Source of the DNA: Desulfosporosinus cupriresistens
Lineage (GTDB): Bacteria > Bacillota > Desulfitobacteriia > Desulfitobacteriales > Desulfitobacteriaceae
NCBI RefSeq assembly: GCF_001707885.1
Contig: NZ_MASS01000007.1
Location: forward strand, 1 to 64,000
Direction: 5' to 3'
Length of the DNA stretch: 64,000 nucleotides
Shown here: in pieces, positions 1-7,898 of the stretch
How the letters are laid out: every line of letters begins with the position of its first letter
Numbering within the stretch: the first letter of the stretch is position 1
Position numbers and translations under genes: made by a program
The notes under the pieces: model-generated
What the model was told of the DNA's origin: nothing
The model's input: only the letters and a program-made list of their open reading frames with translations
Databases searched by the model: none

Positions 1-338
1 TGGTGAAAGTCTACTATGGGATAAAAATATTACTATTTTACATTATTCTGTAGTTAAGCAGGAATATAGTTATTGATGCCGAAATGGTCAATTTGGGGGA
101 ATTTACTTTGAACTTAAAAACTACTGGATGGGAAGTTCGAACGTATAAGAACAAACTACTTATGTAGCATCGGTATTATCTGCCAACTTATATGTAAATA
201 AGGTTGGTATCAATTAGTTGCGTTTTCTATAATGGTCTGGTTGAAGTTTGCGAATTTTGTTCGAGAAATTTCAGACTCATATATTTTTTTCTGTAAGTTT
301 AAAATTAGTTGAACGAAAAAAAGGGGAAATGCATAAGT
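1..338. other. AT-rich non-coding start of window
   Basis: I see no convincing gene here. A possible sigma-A type promoter for the STAS gene is TTGGTA at 204-209 and TATAAT at 228-233 with an 18-base spacer. The assignment is only by pattern. Confidence 0.4.
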
Positions 339-632
339 ATGAAACATTCGATTAACATCAGCGGAAACCATGCGACGGTTTTTTTAAAGGATAAAATACA
401 TGTTAGCGACGCCTCGTTACTAAGGGATGATCTATTAGATATTATCGACCAAGGAGTTACTGACCTTAGGATTGATCTCTCAGAACTCACTTATATCGAT
501 AGTTCGGGACTAGGAACCTTAGTGACTATTAATAAACGCACTCAGGGCCGGGTAGTGTTGGTGAGTGCTCAAGGGTTACCATTAGAGCTGATCAAACGTA
601 CGCGGCTCGATAGGGTCTTTAATATTGAATAA
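339..632 (+). CDS. STAS-domain anti-sigma-factor antagonist (RsbV/SpoIIAA-like), copy 1
   Basis: Small cytoplasmic protein of 97 residues made up of a single STAS domain. In the family such proteins are phosphorylated by a HATPase-type kinase and dephosphorylated by a SpoIIE/RsbU phosphatase, so releasing or binding a partner. The phosphoacceptor region IDSSGLGTL is intact. I place the start at the ATG at 339 because the protein then begins MKHSI, as does its paralogue at 2772; the TTG at 309 has no ribosome binding site. The copy at 2772 is very similar but carries a 3-residue insertion after INKRT, so the two look like a duplication flanking the chemoreceptor gene. A kinase plus phosphatase fusion that could act on it is encoded at 3365. 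Family assignment is sure; the partner is inferred. Confidence 0.9.
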   Translation: MKHSINISGNHATVFLKDKIHVSDASLLRDDLLDIIDQGVTDLRIDLSELTYIDSSGLGTLVTINKRTQGRVVLVSAQGLPLELIKRTRLDRVFNIE

Positions 633-738
633 ACAGCTTTTACCTTATACTTAGGAATACAGAATAAGATACGAAAGAACGTTCACATCTTTAGTCAGGG
701 TTACAAGGGTTAAGTTGTTGAGACGTGTGAATCAGGAA

Positions 739-792
739 GAGAAAAGAAGCTCCCATGGAAAAATATAGGGAACATCTTTTCTCGCTTTTTTT
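739..792 (+). terminator. Intrinsic terminator after STAS copy 1
   Basis: GAGAAAAGA (739-747) pairs with TCTTTTCTC, extended by CTCCC/GGGA-type pairs, and is followed by a run of seven T. It separates the first STAS gene from the chemoreceptor. The rest of the 633-1062 gap is AT-rich; I see no riboswitch or ORF in it. Confidence 0.75.
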
Positions 793-1062
793 GCACCGAA
801 ATGGATTTTTCTTTCTTTAAATATCAAATAAAAAGTCTGAATATGGTGATTAAGAGACTAATCAGGCAATTATTTTCTGTTATTCGTGGAAACTGCAGAA
901 TAAAAGAAGGAATATTGAATAGTTATGTCAAATAAACAGTGTAAGAATTTCTCCTGAATAAGTGTTTTAGAACATGCGGCAAAGATGTATAGAACTATGA
1001 GTTTTCAGCACTAAATTGTAAGGGAGGAATCTGTTTTCTACTTACGTAGGATCAGGAAATGA

Positions 1063-2775
1063 ATGAAAATGACATTAGCAAGAAAAATGGTGGCCTATTT
1101 TCTCCTAGTAATCTTAGTAGCGACGGCAGGATTCGTGTATACCGTTTATAGCTGCACTCAAGCACAAGTGTTTGTCAATAATCTTAAGGGATATGAGATA
1201 CCGTGCCTAGAGAAAACCACTGAAATCGCGTATAATGCCTTGGGAGAATCCTATAATATTAAAGCCTATTTGCTCTATGGAACAGATCAGTATCTTGATG
1301 AATTTAAACGATTAGCCGATATGAATGCAAAGTTGGAAGATGAGCTTATTAAAGAGGCACGTACAGAAGATTCACGTAGTCTATATGTGGAGATTAAAGC
1401 ACTGAACGATGAATACACAAAGGGTGACGATGAAAAACTAATTCCTTTATGGAAGGCAGGAAACAAGGACGCGGCAATGGAAATTGCAACCAACGAATTA
1501 GCACCGTTGGCTACGCAATTGATAAATAAAGTTGATGAAGCGAAAACTCGTCAAAATAATGCAATTAACCAAGCAATGGATAATACGTTTAAAGCCACGA
1601 AACAGGCAAACATGGTTGCCATAGCTTCTGCAATCCTAGTTGTAATTTTAGGAATTATAATTGGATTGTTTGCTGCCCGCAAGATTACAGCCCCGATCAA
1701 GGTGCTACAGGGGTTAATGGCTGAGGCGAGCGAAGGAAATCTTATGGTAAAGGCAGCTGTTCAGACCAAAGATGAAATTGGACAGCTTTGCGAATCATTT
1801 AATACTATGATTACAGCCCAAAAGGAAATAGTACAAGCGGTGAACAGTAGTTCGATTGAATTGGCTGCAGCTTCTCAGGAAATGGCGGCTTCTTCAACCG
1901 ATGTGTCGGAGGCGACAACAAACATTTCCCAAAAGACTCAGACGGTGGCACGGTCGATGGAGGAAGCATCTAACTCGAGTATTGAAACTTCACAGGTACT
2001 AATCGAACTTTCAGCTCTTATTCAGATTGCTAAGGATAAAGCGGCTTCAGCTAGTATTAAATCAGAAGCTTCAATTAACGCAGCTAAGGAAGGAAAGGCC
2101 ACTGTAGACGAAGTCAGGCAGTGCATGAACACTATTTATAACAAGACAAGAGAAGCAGAAAAAGTAATCACGCTTCTGAATGAATACTCTCAACAAATTA
2201 GCATCATTAATGAAACCATTACAGGGATTGCCAATCAAACCAATCTGCTGGCACTTAATGCGGCTATTGAAGCGGCTCGGGCTGGTGAGTCAGGTAGAGG
2301 ATTTGCCGTTGTTGCGGAGGAAGTCAGAAAACTGGCAGAACAATCCAATGCAGAAGCCGGAAATATTCTACAACTTGTTTCCAAGATTACGGAGAATACG
2401 GATAGTGCGGTTGTAGCCATGAAGCATAGCCTAGCCGAGGTTGAAGTAGGTGTGGAAGAGGTCAACAAGGCAGGAAAATCGTTGGAGAACATTATGTTGG
2501 CCGTTACAGAAACAGTAAGTGATATCGATGGAATTGCTAAGGTAACCGACGATGAGGTTGCCTCATCTGATAAAATTGTGCAATTAATTGAAATTGTGGC
2601 CGAAGATATTGAGGGCACAAGCAGGGAAGCCCAAGAAGTTTCAGCAGCAATCGAAGAGACTACAGCAACCATTGAAACCGTAGCAGCAAGTTCTGAGCAG
2701 ACAAGTGCGATGGCACAAAATCTGCATAATCTTATTTCTAGGTTCAAAGTTGACGCGTCAGGAGAAAAATCATGA
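1063..2775 (+). CDS. Methyl-accepting chemotaxis protein (membrane chemoreceptor)
   Basis: 570-residue transducer. An N-terminal membrane segment lies at about residues 8-30, followed by a helical periplasmic-type ligand domain (about 31-180) resembling the four-helix-bundle sensor, a second membrane segment (about 183-204) ending in the AARKI junction, a HAMP domain (205-258) and a long cytoplasmic signalling domain. The conserved hairpin tip region with [17 protein letters not shown] and GRGFAVVAEEVRKLAE is present at about 400-435. The gene ends in an ATGA overlap with the downstream STAS gene, so the two are translationally coupled, which is unusual for a chemoreceptor and links it to partner-switching signalling. 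An ATG two codons further in is an alternative start. Ligand unknown. Confidence 0.93.
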   Translation: MKMTLARKMVAYFLLVILVATAGFVYTVYSCTQAQVFVNNLKGYEIPCLEKTTEIAYNALGESYNIKAYLLYGTDQYLDEFKRLADMNAKLEDELIKEARTEDSRSLYVEIKALNDEYTKGDDEKLIPLWKAGNKDAAMEIATNELAPLATQLINKVDEAKTRQNNAINQAMDNTFKATKQANMVAIASAILVVILGIIIGLFAARKITAPIKVLQGLMAEASEGNLMVKAAVQTKDEIGQLCESFNTMITAQKEIVQAVNSSSIELAAASQEMAASSTDVSEATTNISQKTQTVARSMEEASNSSIETSQVLIELSALIQIAKDKAASASIKSEASINAAKEGKATVDEVRQCMNTIYNKTREAEKVITLLNEYSQQISIINETITGIANQTNLLALNAAIEAARAGESGRGFAVVAEEVRKLAEQSNAEAGNILQLVSKITENTDSAVVAMKHSLAEVEVGVEEVNKAGKSLENIMLAVTETVSDIDGIAKVTDDEVASSDKIVQLIEIVAEDIEGTSREAQEVSAAIEETTATIETVAASSEQTSAMAQNLHNLISRFKVDASGEKS

Positions 2776-3074
2776 AACATTCTATAAAAGTCTGCGGCAA
2801 CCAAGCGATGGTATTTTTAAATGATAAAATTTACGTTAGTGATGCCGCATTACTGAGGGATGATCTATTAGAGTTAATTGACCAAGGAATCACAGAGCTG
2901 AGGATAGATCTCTCCAAACTTACCTATATTGATAGCTCGGGATTGGGAACATTAGTGTCTATTAATAAACGCACTAAGGAAAAGAAAGGTAGACTTATAT
3001 TGATAGGCGCTCAAGGTCTGCCAATGGAACTGATCAAACGTACGCGGCTGGACAAGGTGTTTATTATTGAATAA
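2772..3074 (+). CDS. STAS-domain anti-sigma-factor antagonist, copy 2
   Basis: 100-residue single STAS domain, with the phosphoacceptor region IDSSGLGTL. It overlaps the end of the chemoreceptor gene by 4 bases (ATGA), so synthesis is coupled to it. Very similar to the STAS protein at 339 (same MKHSI start, same QGLP-ELIKRTRLD end) but with a 3-residue insertion KEK in the loop after INKRT. The PAS/SpoIIE/HATPase protein encoded downstream has both the kinase-like and phosphatase domains expected to act on it. No sigma-factor gene lies nearby, so the final target is unknown. Confidence 0.9.
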   Translation: MKHSIKVCGNQAMVFLNDKIYVSDAALLRDDLLELIDQGITELRIDLSKLTYIDSSGLGTLVSINKRTKEKKGRLILIGAQGLPMELIKRTRLDKVFIIE

Positions 3075-3130
3075 TTAATCATCACACTGGCGATTAGACT
3101 AATTCAAAAAACCGAAAATAATATTCTTGA

Positions 3131-3168
3131 GGCTCTAGGCAAGATGGATAATCTTTTAGTCTAGAGCC
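3131..3168 (+). other. Extended hairpin between STAS copy 2 and the PAS/SpoIIE gene
   Basis: GGCTCTAG (3131-3138) pairs with CTAGAGCC (3161-3168), and inside it AAGAT pairs with ATCTT around a 5-base loop. No T-run follows, so this may be a weak terminator or an RNA stability or processing element instead. Confidence 0.45.
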
Positions 3169-3364
3169 CCAGTTCTATTAAGAGCAATGCCTTAAGCGCT
3201 AAGAAGATCATTAAAGTTTGGAGAAGAGAAATGTTACAAAGGTTTCTAAGTATAAAATGACAGCGGAAGAATAATGCCTGTCTGCAATACAGGAGGTAGC
3301 CGTTATAATTATTAAAAAACATGATCACTCTGCGCCGGATCAACAATATAAAGGCAACTTTAAT

Positions 3365-6094
3365 TTGCTATTTGACCAAATAGATGAGTATCTTATCCTC
3401 TTAGATGAAAAGGGTAGAATCATTCGGGCGAACCAAGCTGCTAGAGAAAATTTGGAATATACCCCTGAAGAAATGAGAGACATGAACGCTGAACTTCTGT
3501 ATGGAAGTACAGAGGCCCAGGAATTTGTAAAAGCCATGTTGGAAGGAGAGAGCTTCCAATGTTTGATCTCACTATGTACTAAATTCGGAAGGCAAATACC
3601 TACGGAAACTCGAGTTATCAAAGACAAGTGGGATAATAGCAATGTATTATATGTTATAAGCAGGGATGTTTCGGCGGTCAAGAAGGCTGAGAATCAGTTA
3701 AATACAGCTTCATTATCCCGAACAACCCTCAGAAAATTGGATACAGGCGAATATGTTAATGTAAAAGATGGACCCGTCCACACGCTCGGTTATGAATGTC
3801 CGGAAATATTGGGGATCGTTAGAGATATTACGGAGAGGAAAAGACTTGAAAAACAACTAAGGGAACAGGTAAAATATGCGGAGTTGCTGTTTAGAACCGT
3901 CCCTAGTGCTGTTCTTTCAGTAGATAAGCATCGAAAGATATTTAGATGGAATAAAATTGCCGAGGAGATAACGGGTTATACTGCTGCAGAAGTAATGGGA
4001 AAAGAATGTTCAGTGGTACTACATGGAGTAGGTATCGAGGGTTGCGAGTTGTGTCGTAACGCTACTGACTCACCTCTAATCACTGAAAATTGTAGAATCG
4101 TGACTAAAGATGGTCAAATCAGACATGTGTTAAAGAGCGTAGCAATATTGAAAGATGAATACGGCCAAATTAGTGAAAAAATGGAGTGTTTCGAGGATAT
4201 CACTGAGATGATTAATATGGAGGCGGAACTTAGGGAAAGCAAAGAACGATATGCTGCAATTGTAAACAATGCTCCTCAGATTGTAGTTATCCATAAAAAA
4301 GGTATGGTTGAATTTGTAAATAATACCGTCATAGGAGTATTAGGGTACAGGGAAGAGGACTGTATCGGTCGTCATATGAAGGATTTTATGACAGAAAGTT
4401 CTTTAATGCTCGTTAACTCAGCTTTGTTAGATAGATCTGAGGGAAAAGCTAGCCTCCCTTATGAAATAGAACTTATCAAAAAGTCCGGCGAAATCGTTAA
4501 TGTGCTTTTGAAGGGGACCAATGTAACCTTGGAAAGTGAAGAGGCTACCTTGGCAGTAATGATGGATATAACGGAAAGAAAAAAATTGTACTCCAAGCTG
4601 AGAGCGAGCGAAGAGAAATTTAGGCAGTTTGCCGAAACGGTCAATGAGATCTTTCTGATTACTAATAAGGAAAGAATTGTCTATGTCAGTCCGGCCTACG
4701 AAAGAATTAGTGGGATGTCCTGTCAGAGTCTACTGGACAACCCACATTCCTTGGTCGAGTTAATTGATCCGTTTGACCGTCTAAGAATGCGAAGTTCTTT
4801 CCCCCGGAATTTTCTGGATATGAACCTAGTAACAAACGAAGAGTTTAGAATTATTAGACCTGACGGGGAAGTACGCTGGCTCTGGCTTCAAAGTTATCCT
4901 GTGCAGGATGAAGCAAACAATAGTCCCCTTAAAGCGACCAGTATCGTAGATATAACTGATCGGAAGAAAATTGAAGAGCAGCTTTTGGACCGGGAACAGG
5001 AAACTCAGATGGAGCTCTTGTTGGCGTCGCGAGTACAGCTGGATTCCCTACCCCACCCTTTTACTGGTGACATGGTACGGGTCTGTACGATCTTTGAGCC
5101 CTATAGAACAGTCAGTGGAGATTTTTTTAACTACAAGTGGTTTGAAGAAGACAAAAAATTGTGTGGATACATTATTGATGTCAGTGGACATGGCGTAGCA
5201 ACAGCTTTGCAAACTGCTACCTTTAAAATGATGCTGGACAACGTCCTGCTCAATGGAGAAAAAATTGAGACGAGTGTCCTTAAAAATATAAACAAGAAAA
5301 TAATGAACTATTTATATGAGGATTCTTTTATAGCCTTGCTGTACTTCGAATTTGATTTACAAGCTTCAATGCTTAAACTTATCTCTGCAGGGATAACCTT
5401 ATTTCTAGCTGCCAAGCCACAGGAGTGTTCTTTAGTCCCCATATCGGGTTGTTATCTTGGTGTTATAGATGATCCTGATATCGAAATGGTGACCCTACCT
5501 CTTAAAGCAGGGGAAATCTATTGTATGATGAGCGATGGGGCTTCAGATCTAATAGAATTACAAGGAATACGTAAGCATGGAAACTTTATGGAATATAAGA
5601 ACTGGCTTGAGTTACTGGCGGAAAGTCCGGAAAGAAATGATGATTTTTCAGTTATTTGTATTGAAATTCTCCAAGAAAATAAGCAAGAAATCATGCTGGA
5701 TGTAAAAAATGAAGTGGACCTTGCAAATGCTCAGATAATTATTAGTGAATTCCTAGAACGGAACACGCCAAGCAATGTATCAATGTTAGAGGTAGCCATC
5801 AACGAAGCTATGAACAATGGCTTTTATGCCGGTGGGCGAGTTAAGGTTAAGACAAGACGAATTGGTGATAAGCTAATAATAAGAGTCAAGGACTATGGTC
5901 CTGGTTTCAATACTAAAGAAGTTGATACTCAATCAAAAGAAAATATGTACGAAGAAGAGTTTGATAAACTACTAGAGTCAGAAAGTGGACGAGGTGTTTT
6001 ACTGATGAAATCATTTTGTGACAAAGTGATCTATAATGCTAAAGGTAACGAAGTGCTCTTAATAAAGAATATAAAAAGCTCAATAAGCTGTTAG
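3365..6094 (+). CDS. Multi-PAS, SpoIIE-type phosphatase and HATPase (RsbU+RsbW-like) fusion
   Basis: 909 residues from the TTG given. PAS domains lie at about 1-110, 176-290, 300-410 and 420-535, with a degenerate PAS remnant at 110-170. A PP2C/SpoIIE phosphatase follows (about 560-760) with metal-binding motifs SGDFF, DVSGHG, MSDGASD and NDDFS. An RsbW-like HATPase closes the protein (about 770-905) with N-box INEAMNNG, G1 box DYGPGF and G2 GRGVLLMKSF. One polypeptide thus carries both the phosphatase and the kinase for STAS antagonists, and two such antagonists are encoded just upstream. There is no membrane segment, so it is a soluble sensor. The start is uncertain: an ideal AGGAGG at 3291-3296 is followed in this frame by no ATG/GTG/TTG, only ATA and ATT codons at 3305-3313, whereas the TTG at 3365 begins directly in the first PAS domain without a ribosome site. 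A non-canonical ATT start is possible. Confidence 0.88.
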   Translation: MLFDQIDEYLILLDEKGRIIRANQAARENLEYTPEEMRDMNAELLYGSTEAQEFVKAMLEGESFQCLISLCTKFGRQIPTETRVIKDKWDNSNVLYVISRDVSAVKKAENQLNTASLSRTTLRKLDTGEYVNVKDGPVHTLGYECPEILGIVRDITERKRLEKQLREQVKYAELLFRTVPSAVLSVDKHRKIFRWNKIAEEITGYTAAEVMGKECSVVLHGVGIEGCELCRNATDSPLITENCRIVTKDGQIRHVLKSVAILKDEYGQISEKMECFEDITEMINMEAELRESKERYAAIVNNAPQIVVIHKKGMVEFVNNTVIGVLGYREEDCIGRHMKDFMTESSLMLVNSALLDRSEGKASLPYEIELIKKSGEIVNVLLKGTNVTLESEEATLAVMMDITERKKLYSKLRASEEKFRQFAETVNEIFLITNKERIVYVSPAYERISGMSCQSLLDNPHSLVELIDPFDRLRMRSSFPRNFLDMNLVTNEEFRIIRPDGEVRWLWLQSYPVQDEANNSPLKATSIVDITDRKKIEEQLLDREQETQMELLLASRVQLDSLPHPFTGDMVRVCTIFEPYRTVSGDFFNYKWFEEDKKLCGYIIDVSGHGVATALQTATFKMMLDNVLLNGEKIETSVLKNINKKIMNYLYEDSFIALLYFEFDLQASMLKLISAGITLFLAAKPQECSLVPISGCYLGVIDDPDIEMVTLPLKAGEIYCMMSDGASDLIELQGIRKHGNFMEYKNWLELLAESPERNDDFSVICIEILQENKQEIMLDVKNEVDLANAQIIISEFLERNTPSNVSMLEVAINEAMNNGFYAGGRVKVKTRRIGDKLIIRVKDYGPGFNTKEVDTQSKENMYEEEFDKLLESESGRGVLLMKSFCDKVIYNAKGNEVLLIKNIKSSISC

Positions 6095-6282
6095 CAATGT
6101 TACAAGCGGGTGCTCGGAGTAACGTGAAAAATCTAATGGATTATATTGTCAATATGGAAATTTTAAGTGATAATTTCCATATTACGACAAATGATTACCT
6201 ATTATTGGATAATATATTCTTGCCATTTCAGCAAAATAGCAATAAAATTCTTCTTGAGAATGACATTTCAGGAGGAATCCAA

Positions 6283-6453
6283 ATGGAAAAGAAACTTTTG
6301 AAAAGAATAGAGGGACTACGTAAGAGACTCAATAAAGTTGGTCTAACTCGTAACCTAATTGATAGTGAGGTCGTGGAGGTTAGTCAGCAGTTAGATCGCT
6401 TGCTTAACCAATACCAAAAGATAACTTCTTACCAGCAGTTAAGCTTTTGGTAA
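6283..6453 (+). CDS. Spo0E-family aspartyl-phosphate phosphatase
   Basis: 56-residue protein. Spo0E-like proteins dephosphorylate Spo0A~P and so restrain sporulation. The family pattern is visible: a first helix with IEGLRKRLN, a loop with GL, then VVEVSQQLDRLLNQYQ, including the SQxLD signature. I start it at the ATG at 6283, preceded by AGGAGG at 6270-6275 with 7 bases spacing; the same frame is open upstream to 6097 but that extension has no family resemblance. It sits 190 bases after the PAS/SpoIIE fusion, possibly in the same transcript. The family is short and divergent, yet the SQELD-type motif makes the call good. Confidence 0.85.
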   Translation: MEKKLLKRIEGLRKRLNKVGLTRNLIDSEVVEVSQQLDRLLNQYQKITSYQQLSFW

Positions 6454-6479
6454 TCATGAGAAAAGTAACAACCACTTAT

Positions 6480-6522
6480 GGTTATGATTCGCCTAGGTTT
6501 TGGTGAAATCATAACCTTTTTT
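6480..6522 (+). terminator. Intrinsic terminator after the spo0E-like gene
   Basis: GGTTATGATT (6480-6489) pairs with AATCATAACC (6507-6516), followed by TTTTTT. Confidence 0.85.
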
Positions 6523-6659
6523 ATCATATTAGTTCACTAATGTTCTCGCGCGAGCATCTCAGATGAAAGAAAAAAGCCTAACGCGAATAAAGGATCAAAC
6601 TTTTATGTGCGTTTAGTTTGAGGAGGGATTATAATAGACAAATGATATAGGAGGTTAAA

Positions 6660-7484
6660 ATGAACTACATTGTATTTGATTTGGAATTTAATATGTTCTT
6701 CAAATTCAAAGAAGGCGATTCTGCTAATTCTGATCTAAAAAACGAAATTGTCCAGATCGGAGCAGTTAAATTAAATGAGAAGTTAGACGTCGTTGGTAAA
6801 TTCGATTTATTAATTAAGCCCGTAATTTATAAGAGAATGAATCCCTATGTTAAGAGGAAAACCAATATAAATACAAGTCGGGTGCACCACGGAATACCTT
6901 TCGTTAAAGCGATTGAGAGCTTTAATTCATGGATTGGTGAGGAATATATTTTATGCTCTTGGGGGCATGATGATATTTTAGCTTTACATGATAATTGCCA
7001 GTTTTTCGGTGTTGAATCGTTAACATTTAACAAGTTCATTAATATCCAACAAATTTATATGAAGTTAAAGAGCTTAACCAAACAACCCAGTTTAGAAAGC
7101 GTCGTAGAAGATCTAGAAATTGAAATAAATTCTCCTTTTCACGATGCCTTCAGCGATGCCTCCTATACCTCTGACATTTTCAAAAAAGTATATAATTTTT
7201 CTGGGGATGCAGTCGTGAATTGGGAAAAAGAGCAAAAGGAAAATGAGTTAAAGATAGAAAAACTAAAAACTCTAATAAATAAAGCAGATATTTGGTGTCC
7301 CGAGTGTGGTGCTTTTGTGCAAAAAAATGGGGAGGTAACTAAAAGGAAAAAGTATTTTGCATTTGGATATTGTGCATTATGTAATATTCGGATAAGACAT
7401 ATCTCCAGAATTACACATAAGAACGGCGAGTATAATATTGTTTCGAACAATACGATCTATAGTAATGAAGAAGTATCAGATTAG
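6660..7484 (+). CDS. DEDD-family 3'-5' exonuclease with C-terminal zinc finger
   Basis: 274 residues. The N-terminal two thirds is an RNase T/DnaQ-type exonuclease: DLEF (D7, E9) at exo motif I, the middle SWGHDD motif near residue 100, and HDAFSDA near 157 with the catalytic His and Asp of the DEDDh type. After a charged linker comes a treble-clef-like zinc site, CPEC near residue 213 and CALC near residue 239. It resembles KapD-type inhibitors/exonucleases of Bacillus and Clostridium, though I cannot name the substrate. Its own ribosome site AGGAGG lies 8 bases before the ATG. It is a single-gene unit between two non-coding control regions. Confidence 0.85.
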   Translation: MNYIVFDLEFNMFFKFKEGDSANSDLKNEIVQIGAVKLNEKLDVVGKFDLLIKPVIYKRMNPYVKRKTNINTSRVHHGIPFVKAIESFNSWIGEEYILCSWGHDDILALHDNCQFFGVESLTFNKFINIQQIYMKLKSLTKQPSLESVVEDLEIEINSPFHDAFSDASYTSDIFKKVYNFSGDAVVNWEKEQKENELKIEKLKTLINKADIWCPECGAFVQKNGEVTKRKKYFAFGYCALCNIRIRHISRITHKNGEYNIVSNNTIYSNEEVSD

Positions 7485-7534
7485 GAATTTATGTAAGGGG
7501 TAGTAAAAATAAAGAGAATTTTTTGAAAAAGGCC

Positions 7535-7563
7535 TTGTCAAACTTACATTTATTGTTTATACT
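7535..7563 (+). promoter_or_regulatory. Promoter of the bza operon
   Basis: TTGTCA (7535-7540), 17-base spacer, TATACT (7558-7563), immediately upstream of the cobalamin riboswitch. Confidence 0.75.
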
Positions 7564-7580
7564 ATGCTTAGAAAATTTCA

Positions 7581-7740
7581 GACTACAGGTGCCTCACTTA
7601 AGAGGAGAATAAGGGAAGTCGGTGAAAGTCCGGCGCGGTCCCGCCACTGTAAACGGGGAGTAAGAAGTGTAACCACGGGGTTAGTCCCGGAAGGTACTTC
7701 AGATGTGATGATCCGTAAGCCAGGAGACCTGCCTGTAGTC
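7581..7740 (+). promoter_or_regulatory. Cobalamin riboswitch (aptamer) of the bza operon
   Basis: All hallmarks of the B12 aptamer are readable: P1 formed by GACTACAGG (7581-7589) and CCTGTAGTC (7732-7740), the GGTGCC element, GGGAA followed by CGGTGAAAGTCCGGCGCGG, CCCGCCACTGTAA, and the B12-box with AAGCCAGGAGACCTG. B12 binding should lower expression of the downstream operon, which makes the B12 lower ligand. An open frame across this region is an artefact. Confidence 0.97.
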
Positions 7741-7794
7741 AAGCTAAAAGCCTACCTTGTCGAAGAACCAAGAGTAGTGTGGACGAGATTATGG

Positions 7795-7837
7795 AAAAGT
7801 CTCTAGTCACTTTGTGATTAGAGGCTTTTTATTTTTT
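7795..7837 (+). terminator. Riboswitch-controlled terminator before bzaA
   Basis: GTCTCTAGTCAC pairs with GTGATTAGAGGC, followed by TTTTTATTTTTTT. This is the expression platform of the cobalamin riboswitch, which therefore acts by transcription attenuation. Confidence 0.85.
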
Positions 7838-7898
7838 TGCTACTTCAAATGTTCTTTTCAAGGTGCTCGTAGTCCAAGCATTGAAAGGAGAGTTTCGT

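Noticed and set aside
840..1062. Possible c-di-GMP riboswitch before the chemoreceptor
   Set aside because: A GCGGCAAAG-like string is present but the rest of the GEMM consensus and stems are not.
2235..2804. 189-codon minus-strand frame inside the chemoreceptor gene
   Set aside because: It is an antisense shadow of a well-supported gene with strong codon constraint.
6097..6282. Upstream extension of the Spo0E-like frame
   Set aside because: The extension has no ribosome site or family similarity, and the ATG at 6283 has a perfect AGGAGG.
7564..7806. An 80-codon open frame on the plus strand
   Set aside because: It lies wholly within the cobalamin riboswitch and its terminator, whose conserved elements explain the sequence.
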